Assembly (NCBI RefSeq): GCF_004359515.1 | Contig: NZ_SCWD01000002.1 | Coordinates: forward strand, 186,001 to 250,000 | Source: Macrococcus carouselicus | GTDB taxonomy: Bacteria > Bacillota > Bacilli > Staphylococcales > Staphylococcaceae | DNA length: 64,000 nt | Reading direction: 5' to 3' | Part shown: piece after piece, positions 8,515 through 16,852 of the stretch | Numbering within the stretch: position 1 is the stretch's first letter | Layout of the letters: each line of letters opens with the position of its first letter | Position numbers and translations under genes: made by a program | Notes under the pieces: model-generated | What the model saw: only the letters and a program-made list of their open reading frames with translations | Databases searched by the model: none | What the model was told of the DNA's origin: nothing

Positions 8515-9513
8515 ATGGAAAGAGAAAAAAAGTTACAGCTTAGAAAGTCGATCAAACCTTACGAACGGACAAGCCTGCAGATCAGCATCATTCAGATTCT
8601 GAATACGTTAGTTCCTTATGTATTACTGATTGTGCTGGGATTCATCTTATATAGCGTGTCACCATGGCTGTCTATTCTTTGCGGGTCAGTGGGCGCATTC
8701 TTCCTGGTCCGCAGCTTTATTATTTTTCACGACTGTACACACGGCTCATTCTTCAAAAGTAAGAAAGCCAATAAAATTCTGGGCAATATCACAGGTTTTC
8801 TGACATTATTTCCTTATGAGAAGTGGCGTAGAGAGCATATCACTCATCACGCAACAAGTGGGAACCTTGATAAAAAAGGAACAGGCGATATCTGGATGAT
8901 GACGATTGAGGAGTATAAAGAAGCTGAACCGATGAAGCGTCTCACTTACCGCATGTACCGCCATCCCTTTGTGATGTTTGTATTAGGACCTATCTACTTG
9001 CTTTTCATTACGAATCGTATTAATGTCAAAGATGCAAAGCCTGAAGAAAAGCGTAATACTTATCTTCATAATCTGGCCGTACTTGTTGTTTATGGCCTGC
9101 TTATCTATTTGATCGGTCCCGCAAGATTTTTCAGCGTTATGGGTCCTGTTCTCTTTATCGGCGGGATGCTTGGTATCTGGATGTTCTATATCCAGCATAC
9201 ATTTGAAGATTCTTACTTCGAGGATGAGAAGGAATGGGATTATGTTAAAGCAGCTGTAGAAGGTAGTTCGTATTATCATCTGCCGAAACTTTTCCAGTGG
9301 CTGACAGGTAACATCGGTTATCACCATGTGCATCATTTAAGTCCGCGAATTCCGAACTATATGCTTGAGAAGGCTCACAATGAAGTGACGCCGCTGCAGC
9401 ATGCAACGACAATTGGTATCCGTAAAAGCTTTGAATCATTGAAGTATAAACTGTATGATCCAGAGAATAAACGTTTTATCACTTTTGGTGAATATAAACG
9501 TTATGCAAAATAA
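8515..9513 (+). CDS. membrane fatty acid desaturase
   Basis: A 332-residue integral membrane di-iron enzyme of the acyl-lipid desaturase family. The three histidine boxes are present: HDCTH at 72-76, HITHH at 108-112 and HHVHH at 270-274, with a further histidine in IQHTF near 228. Hydrophobic pairs around residues 28-70 and 182-226 form the membrane core. It would introduce double bases into membrane acyl chains with an electron donor such as ferredoxin or flavodoxin; regiospecificity cannot be read. AGAGGTG precedes the ATG by 5 bases. It is monocistronic with a long AT-rich leader. Confidence 0.9.
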   Translation: MEREKKLQLRKSIKPYERTSLQISIIQILNTLVPYVLLIVLGFILYSVSPWLSILCGSVGAFFLVRSFIIFHDCTHGSFFKSKKANKILGNITGFLTLFPYEKWRREHITHHATSGNLDKKGTGDIWMMTIEEYKEAEPMKRLTYRMYRHPFVMFVLGPIYLLFITNRINVKDAKPEEKRNTYLHNLAVLVVYGLLIYLIGPARFFSVMGPVLFIGGMLGIWMFYIQHTFEDSYFEDEKEWDYVKAAVEGSSYYHLPKLFQWLTGNIGYHHVHHLSPRIPNYMLEKAHNEVTPLQHATTIGIRKSFESLKYKLYDPENKRFITFGEYKRYAK

Positions 9514-9554
9514 AAATAAGCGTCTCAACCGCAGCGGTTGAGACGCTTATTTTT
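9514..9554. terminator. bidirectional terminator between desaturase and MFS genes
   Basis: A long perfect hairpin (AATAAGCGTCTCAACC and its complement around a 5-base loop) flanked by A- and T-runs serves both converging genes. Confidence 0.92.
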
Positions 9555-10740
9555 ATTGCTGTTCATATACGTTCGCTTTACGCCCATGCAGGAAATAGTA
9601 CAGAACTAATCCGATAAGAGCGAGAACACTCATCAGGCGATATAAACCATGCATACCGACTGACGGGATGAGGTAGCCGAGGCCATAAGGGCCAAATCCT
9701 AAAGAAAAATCCAGGAAGATGAAATAAGTCGAAGTAGCCAGACCGATTTTATGCGGGTCTGTCACTTTGATGGCCACTGCCTGGGCAATAGACTGAATAT
9801 TACCATAGCCGAGACCAATAAATATCGCACTGACGAGAAGCAGGGCTGCATGATGTGTGAAGCTGAGGAGCAGTAGACCGATGATAAAGCTGATGAATGC
9901 AGGAATGATGACGATGTTTGTACCCTTCGTATCCATTAATCGGCCCGTGATAGGACGTGAGATCAATACAGCAATCGCATAGACCAGGAAGAAGAAGCTG
10001 CCTGCTGTCATAAGATGATTCTCTGCAGTGAAGAGTGAAATGAAACTTAGGATACTGGAGTAAGCCATTGCTGCGACGAGCACAACCGCTGCGATAGGTA
10101 ATGCGTTTTTATCGATAAAGTCACCGAGGCGGAACCCTTTATGCATATTTTCTGCTGGTATTAATTCTTCATCGACTTTGACGAGGAATAACAGCAACAG
10201 TGCAACAACCGCAAGTGCCAGACAGACAATGAAAAGCTGCTGAAACGAAATGAACTGAAGTAATGTGAGTCCGAGGAAGGGTCCGACTGCGGTTGAAAGA
10301 ACAGTGCTCATACTAAAGTAACTGATGCCTTCACCGCGTCTGGTCACAGGTGTGATATATGCGGCGATTGTCCCGGTCGCCGTAGAGGCAACACCGCTAC
10401 CGACTCCATTGATCAGTCTCATGATCAGCATCAGTGTTAAGTGGTCAGAAATGATATAAAGCCCTGTAGTAACCGTAAAAATCATTGTACCGATCACAAG
10501 AATTTTTTTCTGACCGAGAATATCGATGTATTTCCCTGCCCAGAACCGGCCGATTAAGCTGCCTATAATGAAGATTCCGGATACAAGACCGGCGATACTC
10601 GTACTGACATGATAGGCTTCAACGGCATAACCGCCGATTGTGACGAGTAATAAATACATTGATAACATGATGATAAAATTGATTAAAGACACGAAGATAA
10701 AGTTTTTAGTCCATAAGGGTTGTTTAATGTGTTCGTCCAA
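9553..10740 (-). CDS. MFS transporter, probable drug or metabolite exporter
   Basis: A 395-residue, 12-helix major-facilitator protein. The loop after helix 2 reads GRFWAGKYIDILGQKK, the family's conserved basic loop, and RPITGRLMDTKG follows in the second half. I chose the TTG at 10740, preceded by GGAAGG at 8 bases; it overlaps the end of marR by 17 bases. The longer open frame upstream lies inside marR. The gene is cotranscribed with and probably repressed by the MarR protein, which suggests export of a compound the regulator senses. Substrate unknown. Confidence 0.88.
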   Translation of the reverse strand: MDEHIKQPLWTKNFIFVSLINFIIMLSMYLLLVTIGGYAVEAYHVSTSIAGLVSGIFIIGSLIGRFWAGKYIDILGQKKILVIGTMIFTVTTGLYIISDHLTLMLIMRLINGVGSGVASTATGTIAAYITPVTRRGEGISYFSMSTVLSTAVGPFLGLTLLQFISFQQLFIVCLALAVVALLLLFLVKVDEELIPAENMHKGFRLGDFIDKNALPIAAVVLVAAMAYSSILSFISLFTAENHLMTAGSFFFLVYAIAVLISRPITGRLMDTKGTNIVIIPAFISFIIGLLLLSFTHHAALLLVSAIFIGLGYGNIQSIAQAVAIKVTDPHKIGLATSTYFIFLDFSLGFGPYGLGYLIPSVGMHGLYRLMSVLALIGLVLYYFLHGRKANVYEQQ

Positions 10741-11167
10741 TACGTTCTTCCTTCCCGGATTCCAGATGTTTATATATTTTCTCAAGCTGTTCGGTAACAA
10801 CTTGTAATTCTTCAATTTCTCCCGATATATCCTTCTGTTTCTGAATAACATCTTTGAGCATCATCTCATAATGCTGTTTGCCGAAATCAGTGAGATTAAG
10901 TATTTTTTCGCGCTTATCCTTTCCTTCTGATGTCTGAATCAGATTCAGTTCAATCAGTTTGTGAATAACTTTTGTGGCAGTGGGTTTTTCGATTTTTCTG
11001 CTACGTGCCACTTCAACAAGAGTCGTAGGCTCCTTTTTAGCAATTTCCTTGAAGATCAGCCACTGCGCTGAGGATAACTGATGTGTGGTCAGAAGAGCAT
11101 TCATATCTTCCACATATAAACGACGTATATCGAGCAGTAAATCGAAGAATTTCTGTGTCTGTTCCAA
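10724..11167 (-). CDS. MarR-family transcriptional regulator
   Basis: A 147-residue winged-helix protein. The DNA-recognition region is LVEVARSRKIEKPTATKVIHKL near residues 51-72, and the wing carries DKREK. The start is TTG with GGGGGGTGAT just upstream. A perfect 8-bp inverted repeat lies 22 bases before the start and is the likely operator for autoregulation and for control of the MFS gene downstream. Confidence 0.9.
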   Translation of the reverse strand: MEQTQKFFDLLLDIRRLYVEDMNALLTTHQLSSAQWLIFKEIAKKEPTTLVEVARSRKIEKPTATKVIHKLIELNLIQTSEGKDKREKILNLTDFGKQHYEMMLKDVIQKQKDISGEIEELQVVTEQLEKIYKHLESGKEERIGRTH

Positions 11168-11188
11168 ATCATCACCCCCCTTTTTGTT

Positions 11189-11207
11189 TAGTTAGTATAA
11201 CTAACTA
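11189..11207. promoter_or_regulatory. probable MarR operator
   Basis: TAGTTAGT and ACTAACTA form a perfect inverted repeat with a 3-base spacer immediately upstream of marR, the usual size and place of a MarR-family binding site. Confidence 0.75.
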
Positions 11208-11229
11208 TATCAGAACGATAAAGATTGTC

Positions 11230-11260
11230 AATAAAAAAATCGGATACAGAAGTATCCGAT
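11230..11260 (-). terminator. terminator of the aldehyde dehydrogenase gene
   Basis: A perfect 9-bp stem (ATCGGATAC, 11239-11247; complement 11252-11260) with loop AGAA is followed on the minus strand by a run of seven T residues. Confidence 0.9.
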
Positions 11261-11269
11261 GAGAGGTTA

Positions 11270-12727
11270 TTAGATGAAGCGTGTATTGACGAATTTTTCG
11301 ATGACATATTCTTTCAAGCCCAGATGACTGTTCTCACGGCCGAAGCCGGAGTGCTTCACGCCGCCGAACGGTGTTTCAGGTTGTGAAATCGTTACCGCAT
11401 TGATGCCGACCATACCATATTCCAGACGTCTGGAAATTTCCTGAATGACTTTTGCGGATGATGCGAACGCATAAGATGCAAGACCGAATTCAGTATCGTT
11501 AGCCATTTCAATCGCGTCATCAAGATCTGTATAACTAATAAGCGGGAGAACCGGTCCGAATGTCTCCTGGTAGAAGATGTTCATTGAACGATCAACATGA
11601 TCAAGTATAGTTGGCGCATAGAATGTCCCTTTGGCGTAATCACCATCCTTCAGACGTTCGCCGCCGAGCAGAATCTCTGCACCTTTTGATTTAGCATCGT
11701 CAATCTGCTCCTGGATTTTATCGATTGCATCTTCACGAATCAGTGGACCGATATCATTAGCCGCGTCCATACCGTTACCGACTTTAAGTTGTTTAACTCG
11801 TTTGATTAATTGGTCAGTGAACTCTTTTTTAATACTCTCGTGTATGAAGATGCGGTTTGGCGAGACGCAGACCTGACCATTATTACGAAACTTCGCGGAA
11901 GTGAGCCCTTCGACTGCCTGTTCGATGTCAGCATCTGCATGAATGATGAACGGTGCGTGGCCTCCCAGTTCAAGCGAGATTTTCTTCAGCGTATCTGCGG
12001 ACTGTTTGTACAGTTCTTTACCGATTGGCGTTGAACCAGTGAATGTGAGTTTACGGACTGTATCAGAATCAGTCAACGTCTTGCCGATTACTTTTGAGCT
12101 GCCCATCACCAAGTTAACGACACCTGCAGGAAGTCCTGCTGCTTCAAACTGTTCAAAGATAGCCAGTGCAGTAAGCGGCGTGTCACCTGAAGGCTTCAGC
12201 ACCACTGTGTTACCTGCCGCCAGAGCTGGAGCAAGTTTACGGGTCACCATACCTGCCGGGAAATTCCACGGTGTAATCGCGCCGACAACACCAATCGGCT
12301 GATAGACGATCTCAAATTTATGATCATTCGGCGCAGGAATCAATTCGCCGTACAGTCGACGGGATTCTTCAGCATTCCATCTGAAGAGGTCGGCACCACC
12401 GGCTGATTCTGCCTGTGATTCCTTGAACGGCTTACCTTGTTCAATAGTCATAACTTCTGCGATATAATCTGCATTCTCTTCAAGGAGATCAGCGACTTTG
12501 TTGAGCAACTTGACTCTGTCTTTAAGTTCCATATCGCGCCATGCAGGATACGCTTTCTCAGCTGCTTCAATTGCGCGCTTCGTCTCGGCCTCACCCGCCT
12601 GTGCGACCTCTGCAATGACTTCTCCAGTCGCCGGATTGGTGACTTCCTTCGTCTCTTTGTCGTCACCATCAACCCATTTTCCATCTATAAATAACTGAGT
12701 ATGAACCTGTTTAACTGCTTCACTCAA
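11270..12727 (-). CDS. gabD: NAD(P)-dependent aldehyde dehydrogenase, succinate-semialdehyde type
   Basis: A 485-residue aldehyde dehydrogenase with the full catalytic set: the NAD-loop ITPWNFP near 151-157, catalytic glutamate 254 in LELGGHAP, and nucleophile cysteine 287 in NNGQVCVSPNR. The sequence fits the succinate-semialdehyde dehydrogenase (GabD) branch, oxidising succinate semialdehyde to succinate, although related aldehydes cannot be excluded. No GABA transaminase lies nearby. It appears monocistronic with its own terminator. Confidence 0.85.
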   Translation of the reverse strand: MSEAVKQVHTQLFIDGKWVDGDDKETKEVTNPATGEVIAEVAQAGEAETKRAIEAAEKAYPAWRDMELKDRVKLLNKVADLLEENADYIAEVMTIEQGKPFKESQAESAGGADLFRWNAEESRRLYGELIPAPNDHKFEIVYQPIGVVGAITPWNFPAGMVTRKLAPALAAGNTVVLKPSGDTPLTALAIFEQFEAAGLPAGVVNLVMGSSKVIGKTLTDSDTVRKLTFTGSTPIGKELYKQSADTLKKISLELGGHAPFIIHADADIEQAVEGLTSAKFRNNGQVCVSPNRIFIHESIKKEFTDQLIKRVKQLKVGNGMDAANDIGPLIREDAIDKIQEQIDDAKSKGAEILLGGERLKDGDYAKGTFYAPTILDHVDRSMNIFYQETFGPVLPLISYTDLDDAIEMANDTEFGLASYAFASSAKVIQEISRRLEYGMVGINAVTISQPETPFGGVKHSGFGRENSHLGLKEYVIEKFVNTRFI

Positions 12728-12792
12728 TATAAACCCTTCTTTCGTTAAAGTGATGAATTAATAATTCCCGCTTCAAGATATCATAAACGTTG

Positions 12793-12798
12793 TATAAT
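12793..12798 (+). promoter_or_regulatory. -10 element of the small lipoprotein gene
   Basis: TATAAT lies 28 bases before the ATG at 12826, with GGAGG in between; the -35 region is not convincing. Confidence 0.4.
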
Positions 12799-12825
12799 CC
12801 GGATAATATAGTGACGGAGGAAAAT

Positions 12826-12979
12826 ATGAAAGAAATAAAAAAACGTGATCCCGTTTGTTATCATGATTACTGTCTGTACTACTGGTTGTGGAACAAAGAG
12901 CGATTTACGGGCATTTTACAGAAATAATTTCAAAAAAAATTCTTCTCTTCCAGAACCATGTCCTTCTTTATATGATTAA
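12826..12979 (+). pseudogene. small lipoprotein gene interrupted by a one-base insertion in an A-run
   Basis: The ATG at 12826 has a good ribosome binding site (GGAGG, 5 bases upstream) and a -10 box. Read as is, it gives 33 residues with no recognisable feature (stop at 12927). If the run of seven A residues at 12837-12843 had six, the frame would read MKEIKNVIPFVIMITVCTTG followed by CGTKSD and end at 12979, a 50-residue protein with a basic start, a hydrophobic core and a cysteine after glycine, as in a lipoprotein signal. The lipobox (TTGC) is weak. It may be a true frameshift, a phase-variable gene, or an assembly error. The last 12 bases overlap the opposing peptidase gene. Confidence 0.5.
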
Positions 12980-13690
12980 CTGGATAGCCACATATAAAGC
13001 ACCGAGATGAACTGCTATAAAAAGTAAGTAATAGATAAATACAGGCAGCCGGGTCATCCGTCCTAATAAGGCCCCGTCCCAATCTGGATGATGTTCTTTA
13101 AAGTAGACTGCGGTAATGGTCAGGGAGGATAACAGTGTATCTGCCAGCAGCACACTAGTGATCAGCTGATAGATAATATCATTCATCAGCTCATATTGAT
13201 ACTGTGGATGTGCTGTTAAAAAATAAATGAATGTAGCAAGAACAATGGTAATGATCAGTGGCAGCCATTTTCGTGATGTCTTGAGGAAGTAATAACTGAA
13301 CACAATAATCAGTAGTGTCCAGAAGATGACCGGATAACTGTACTGCAGACACAATATGCCTGCTATCAGCATCAGTGGAGGGAATAAGTAGCCCCCGAGC
13401 ACCGTCATGAACTGATTGAAGTTTCCTCTGGTTGTAGTGACCGCAAATCCAGTTCGTCTTGTTTCTCTTCTTTCATGTCTGCTCGTCACGATGACTATAT
13501 CTTCGACCTTGCCGCCCGTCAGCTGACAGAAGAGGGCATGTCCGAATTCATGCAGCAGAGTAGGAATAAAATGAATCCACCGCAGTAGAAAGTGATGTCT
13601 GTATCGTAAGTTGATTAAAGCATATATCAAGGCAATGCTGATAATCAGCCAGGGGTTAATCGCTATAGGTGAAACTAGAAAGTCTAACAT
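12968..13690 (-). CDS. M50-family membrane metallopeptidase
   Basis: A 240-residue multi-pass membrane protein with the zinc-binding HEFGH in LLHEFGHALF near residues 48-57 and several hydrophobic segments. M50 peptidases cut substrates inside the membrane, but many bacterial members of this short class have no known substrate. I chose the ATG at 13690 because AAAGGAGG precedes it; an upstream in-frame ATG at 13738 lacks one. It lies between the small lipoprotein gene and a penicillin-binding protein gene. Confidence 0.78.
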   Translation of the reverse strand: MLDFLVSPIAINPWLIISIALIYALINLRYRHHFLLRWIHFIPTLLHEFGHALFCQLTGGKVEDIVIVTSRHERRETRRTGFAVTTTRGNFNQFMTVLGGYLFPPLMLIAGILCLQYSYPVIFWTLLIIVFSYYFLKTSRKWLPLIITIVLATFIYFLTAHPQYQYELMNDIIYQLITSVLLADTLLSSLTITAVYFKEHHPDWDGALLGRMTRLPVFIYYLLFIAVHLGALYVAIQLII

Positions 13691-13725
13691 CTCATCCTCC
13701 TTTATAAGAAATTTAGCATAAAATA

Positions 13726-13756
13726 AGATGCATCTCATCGGTCGTGAGATGCATCT
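13726..13756 (-). terminator. terminator of the DD-carboxypeptidase gene
   Basis: A perfect 12-bp stem (AGATGCATCTCA and complement) with a 7-base loop; on the minus strand it is followed by TATTTTATG. Confidence 0.8.
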
Positions 13757-13759
13757 TTG

Positions 13760-15061
13760 CTATTTCTGATTCTCCTGATTCCACAAATCCCGGAAAAGAT
13801 GTGGTTTTAGCGCATAGATCATCAGCAGAATACCGCTTAAAATTGATAAAGTGATGCCCCCGATAATCCAGCCGTAGTTATCGTTGATGAACTTGCGCAT
13901 GGCGTAGCGCTGATAATCCTCGTATTTCACTGTCGGCGGCTGATATCCAGCATCGATGAACTGCCGTTGATAATCGTAATGAACTTCGCCGTTCCGGTAT
14001 TTAAGCGTCCCTTTCGTCTTGTGATCGACGAGGTCGTATAAATCGTTATAAACGTAGACTTCCCGATCACCGACTTTATGCTTACCTTTCGTCAGCACTT
14101 TCTTGAAGGAATAGCGTGCGTAGACATCGTCCATGATGGCATTCGCCATGATGTTGCGGTTGAATTCGGCAGGTGGATCGTACCAGTCCATGACACCCAT
14201 CATGACCAGAATAATGCGCAGCTCTTTTTTCTTGCCTGTAAGGGTCGTATTGAAGCCGGCTGTGTCACTGGAACCTGTCTTCAGACCATCTACCCCTTTA
14301 TAACCCAGCTTTGCCCCTTCAAGGGAATGGTTATAAGTATGGAAGGTTTCCTCGTACTCTGTACCTTTTTTCACTGTTACGACTGGTTTACGCGTATAGT
14401 GCAGAATATCAGGATGTTTTTTCAGGAGCTGGTGTGTCAGAATAGCGTAATCCTTGGCAGAAGAAATATTATCCTCGTCTTGTGGATAGCCTTTCGCCTT
14501 ATACTGCAGCATCAGGTTATTAGGAGCGCCGACAGGATTATAAAAATGCGTCTCTGTCATATGAAGTGCTTTAGCCGTCTTGTTCATCAGATCAATGAAT
14601 TTCGTATCATCCTTATAGACAAGAGAAGAGAGCATATAAGTCGCTGAATTAGAGGAAGCAGTGAGGGCCGTCTGCAGCAGTTCATCCACTGTATAGGTCG
14701 CGCCGAGCCTGAAGTGGTTATTACTCAGCATCGGCAGCCGTGAGATATCATAGAACTTCTCATTTACCTTCACTGTCGTCTGCTTCGTAAACTTACCCTG
14801 ATCCATTGCTTCATAGACGAGATAAATCGTCATTAACTTCGACATAGAAGCGGGCGGCCATTGAGTAGATGGATCATCTGCATAAAGAATCTGCCCGTTC
14901 TTCTGAGCAATAACTATCGTGCCGTGAGGTTCGTACTGTTCACCTATCTGTTTGCCCTGTTCATTGGCAATCTCAACAGGTGATCTGGCATCAGCAACTG
15001 GACTGACTAGTAAAAAAATCATTAATAGAGACAGCAGTAACTTGGTAGAAATTTGCATCAT
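13760..15061 (-). CDS. D-alanyl-D-alanine carboxypeptidase (low-molecular-weight penicillin-binding protein)
   Basis: The 433-residue enzyme trims the terminal D-alanine of peptidoglycan stem peptides outside the membrane. It has a signal peptide (residues 2-24), the active-site serine tetrad SMSK at 72-75, SSN at 136-138 and KTG at 261-263, and a C-terminal membrane anchor around 395-418 with a basic tail. This matches the PBP4/DacA class of staphylococci. I chose the ATG at 15061 (CGAGG upstream); a longer in-frame start at 15088 has no ribosome binding site. Confidence 0.9.
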   Translation of the reverse strand: MMQISTKLLLSLLMIFLLVSPVADARSPVEIANEQGKQIGEQYEPHGTIVIAQKNGQILYADDPSTQWPPASMSKLMTIYLVYEAMDQGKFTKQTTVKVNEKFYDISRLPMLSNNHFRLGATYTVDELLQTALTASSNSATYMLSSLVYKDDTKFIDLMNKTAKALHMTETHFYNPVGAPNNLMLQYKAKGYPQDEDNISSAKDYAILTHQLLKKHPDILHYTRKPVVTVKKGTEYEETFHTYNHSLEGAKLGYKGVDGLKTGSSDTAGFNTTLTGKKKELRIILVMMGVMDWYDPPAEFNRNIMANAIMDDVYARYSFKKVLTKGKHKVGDREVYVYNDLYDLVDHKTKGTLKYRNGEVHYDYQRQFIDAGYQPPTVKYEDYQRYAMRKFINDNYGWIIGGITLSILSGILLMIYALKPHLFRDLWNQENQK

Positions 15062-15276
15062 AAAACCTCGTTTATTAGATGTAGTCATTTTATATTATCA
15101 TAACTTCAGCAAGTCATTTGTATTTATACGATAACTCGGAAAAGTTTATAGGGGAGGCATCTGTGAGAGTGATGCGAAGTTGATAACATTCGATTTACAA
15201 GCGATTTCACCACTTATGTTCATCATATCGTTCGTTTATTTAAAAATATTTATACCCATTAACTCTTAAACAATGC

Positions 15277-15282
15277 TATAAT
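15277..15282 (+). promoter_or_regulatory. -10 element upstream of nupC
   Basis: TATAAT occurs 29 bases before the nupC ATG. The rest of the gap 15062-15310 holds no gene. Confidence 0.5.
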
Positions 15283-15310
15283 TTTGCTATCAAATTTAAA
15301 GGTGGAAAAT

Positions 15311-16528
15311 ATGAATCTCTATTTATTGCTCAACATTTTAGGTCTCTTTGTTTTTATACTTGTTGCTTACCTTTTCTCACGCGATAAAAAGAACATCAAC
15401 TGGAAAGCAGTTGCCGTCATGCTGGTCGTCAACCTATTCCTGGCATGGTTCTTCACTCAGTTCCCGTGGGGACGTCAAGCTGTCAAAGCGGTAGCTGATG
15501 GCTTCAGCTGGATGCTGCAGGCTGCTTATGTCGGTATCGGCATGCCGTTCGGCAGCTGGACTGCTGGTGGTCCTGGGAAAATGGATATGGCTGTATCTGC
15601 GTTACTCCCTATCCTCTTCGTTGTCCCGTTATTCGATATCCTGATGTATATCGGTGTACTCCCGCTCATCATCAAATGGGTGGGCTGGGTGATCTCCAAG
15701 ATTACAGGTCAGCCGAAATTCGAATCATTCTTCTCAGTGGAGATGATGGTTCTTGGTAATACAGAAGCACTTGCCGTCTCAAATGCACAGGTCCGTGAAA
15801 TGAACGCAGCCCGTGTCCTGACGATTGCATTAATGTCTATGAGCTGTATCTCAGGTTCAATCGTCGGCGCATACGTAACGATGGTGCCAGGTGAACTCGT
15901 GTTAACAGCGATTCCGCTGAATATCATCAATGCAATCATCATCAGTACCATCTTAAATCCGGTCCATGTGACGCCTGAAGAAGACTATATCGTTGAAATC
16001 AATAACGAAAAACGTCAGCCGTTCTTCTCATTCTTAGGAGACTCAGTTCTTGGAGCAGGGAAGTTAATCCTGATCATCATCGCATTCCTGATCGCATTCG
16101 TTGCACTCGCACATTTCGTCGATATGTTATTATCACTGCTTGACCGTTTTACACACGCTCAGATCCGTCTGGCAGATATCCTCGGTTTCTATATGGCTCC
16201 ATTTGCGATGCTTCTCGGTTTACCTTGGGATGAGGCCAAAGTGGTCGGTGGCCATATGGCAACTAAAATTGTAACGAATGAATTTGTTGTTATGCTTAGT
16301 ATCCAGGATGCTCTGAAAACAATGCCTGAGCATATGAAAGCCGTTCTTGTGACGTTCCTGATCTCATTTGCCAACTTCTCAACAGTTGGTATGATTATCG
16401 GTACACTGAAGGGTATTGTTGATGTGAAGACATCTGACTTTGTCAGCAGATACGTGCCGATGATGTTACTGGCCGGTATTTTAGTATCCCTGCTGTCAGC
16501 TGCCTTTGTCGGATTATTTGTCTGGTAA
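15311..16528 (+). CDS. nupC: NupC-family concentrative nucleoside transporter
   Basis: A 405-residue multi-pass membrane protein that imports nucleosides with a cation gradient. The family motifs are clear: PLFDILMYIGVLPLII in the N-terminal part, the GNTEAL signature in MVLGNTEALAVSN, and GTLKG in the C-terminal part with a final hydrophobic helix. AAAGGTGG lies 8 bases before the chosen ATG. It is monocistronic. Confidence 0.92.
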   Translation: MNLYLLLNILGLFVFILVAYLFSRDKKNINWKAVAVMLVVNLFLAWFFTQFPWGRQAVKAVADGFSWMLQAAYVGIGMPFGSWTAGGPGKMDMAVSALLPILFVVPLFDILMYIGVLPLIIKWVGWVISKITGQPKFESFFSVEMMVLGNTEALAVSNAQVREMNAARVLTIALMSMSCISGSIVGAYVTMVPGELVLTAIPLNIINAIIISTILNPVHVTPEEDYIVEINNEKRQPFFSFLGDSVLGAGKLILIIIAFLIAFVALAHFVDMLLSLLDRFTHAQIRLADILGFYMAPFAMLLGLPWDEAKVVGGHMATKIVTNEFVVMLSIQDALKTMPEHMKAVLVTFLISFANFSTVGMIIGTLKGIVDVKTSDFVSRYVPMMLLAGILVSLLSAAFVGLFVW

Positions 16529-16602
16529 TTTTACAACAACTTCATATAGGATCAATAAGAGGTTAATAATTCAGTCGTATACTTAAGGTGTTCAGAGAGA
16601 AT

Positions 16603-16620
16603 GAAAAAGGAGGCTTTTTC
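16603..16620 (+). promoter_or_regulatory. Shine-Dalgarno presented in a hairpin loop
   Basis: GAAAAAG (16603-16609) and CTTTTTC (16614-16620) are exact complements and flank GAGG, the ribosome binding site of the 26-residue ORF whose ATG follows at once. A small hairpin would therefore hold the Shine-Dalgarno in its loop and place the start codon at its foot. The stem is short and AT-rich. Confidence 0.6.
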
Positions 16621-16701
16621 ATGACTAACCGCATGCTGAGAGATTTACGCCGCAGATTAAAACAATCCCTTATTCCGAAGCAGCCGACAGCCGTCTGCTG
16701 A
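16621..16701 (+). CDS. 26-residue basic small protein (unrecognised)
   Basis: ATG at 16621, stop TGA at 16699-16701. The product begins MTNRMLRDLRRRLKQSL and ends with PTAVC; seven of 26 residues are basic, with five arginines close together and a single C-terminal cysteine. The middle could form a short amphipathic helix. I recognise no family. Support for a real gene is a strong GGAGG, a strong terminator two bases after the stop, and a gap of 360 bases with no other gene. Alternatively it is the leader of a regulatory RNA. A short overlapping reading frame (ATG at 16601, stop at 16624) runs through the ribosome binding site. Confidence 0.5.
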   Translation: MTNRMLRDLRRRLKQSLIPKQPTAVC

Positions 16702-16702
16702 T

Positions 16703-16732
16703 AGACTGACCTCCCAGAGGTCAGTCTTTTTT
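16703..16732 (+). terminator. terminator after the 26-residue ORF
   Basis: A perfect 11-bp stem (AGACTGACCTC, 16703-16713; complement 16717-16727) with a 3-base loop, then a T-run. Confidence 0.92.
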
Positions 16733-16772
16733 ATTACAGTCATTTATGAAATCGCATACTATCGCATAAAAC

Positions 16773-16786
16773 TGAGAACGCTTACT
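16773..16786 (+). promoter_or_regulatory. possible catabolite-responsive element (CcpA site)
   Basis: TGAGAACGCTTACT matches the cre consensus TGWAARCGYTWNCW except at position 4. It lies upstream of the lctP-remnant/ldh promoter. Confidence 0.45.
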
Positions 16787-16794
16787 TATAATTA

Positions 16795-16812
16795 TTGTGA
16801 TTTATATCACAA
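16795..16812. promoter_or_regulatory. Rex operator 1
   Basis: TTGTGATTTATATCACAA is a perfect TTGTGA-N6-TCACAA palindrome, the site bound by the redox sensor Rex, which represses fermentation genes until NADH rises. Confidence 0.88.
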
Positions 16813-16845
16813 TAAAATATTGAAAATCTTGTAAAGATGCGCTAT

Positions 16846-16851
16846 TATAAT
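16846..16851 (+). promoter_or_regulatory. -10 element between two Rex sites
   Basis: TATAAT lies between the two Rex-type operators and 59 bases before the start of the lactate permease remnant; no standard -35 at 17 bases is seen. Confidence 0.5.
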
Positions 16852-16852
16852 A

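Noticed and set aside
14078-14647. Plus-strand frame of 189 codons opposite the DD-carboxypeptidase gene.
   Set aside because: The carboxypeptidase motifs on the minus strand are complete; the plus-strand frame has no start signal or family.
15089-15276. Possible small ORF in the gap before nupC.
   Set aside because: A GTG with GGGGAGG exists near 15164 but the frame stops after six codons.
16601-16624. Seven-codon leader ORF overlapping the 26-residue ORF (MKKEAFS).
   Set aside because: It has no upstream ribosome binding site and simply reads across the hairpin; recorded as an oddity but not called a gene.
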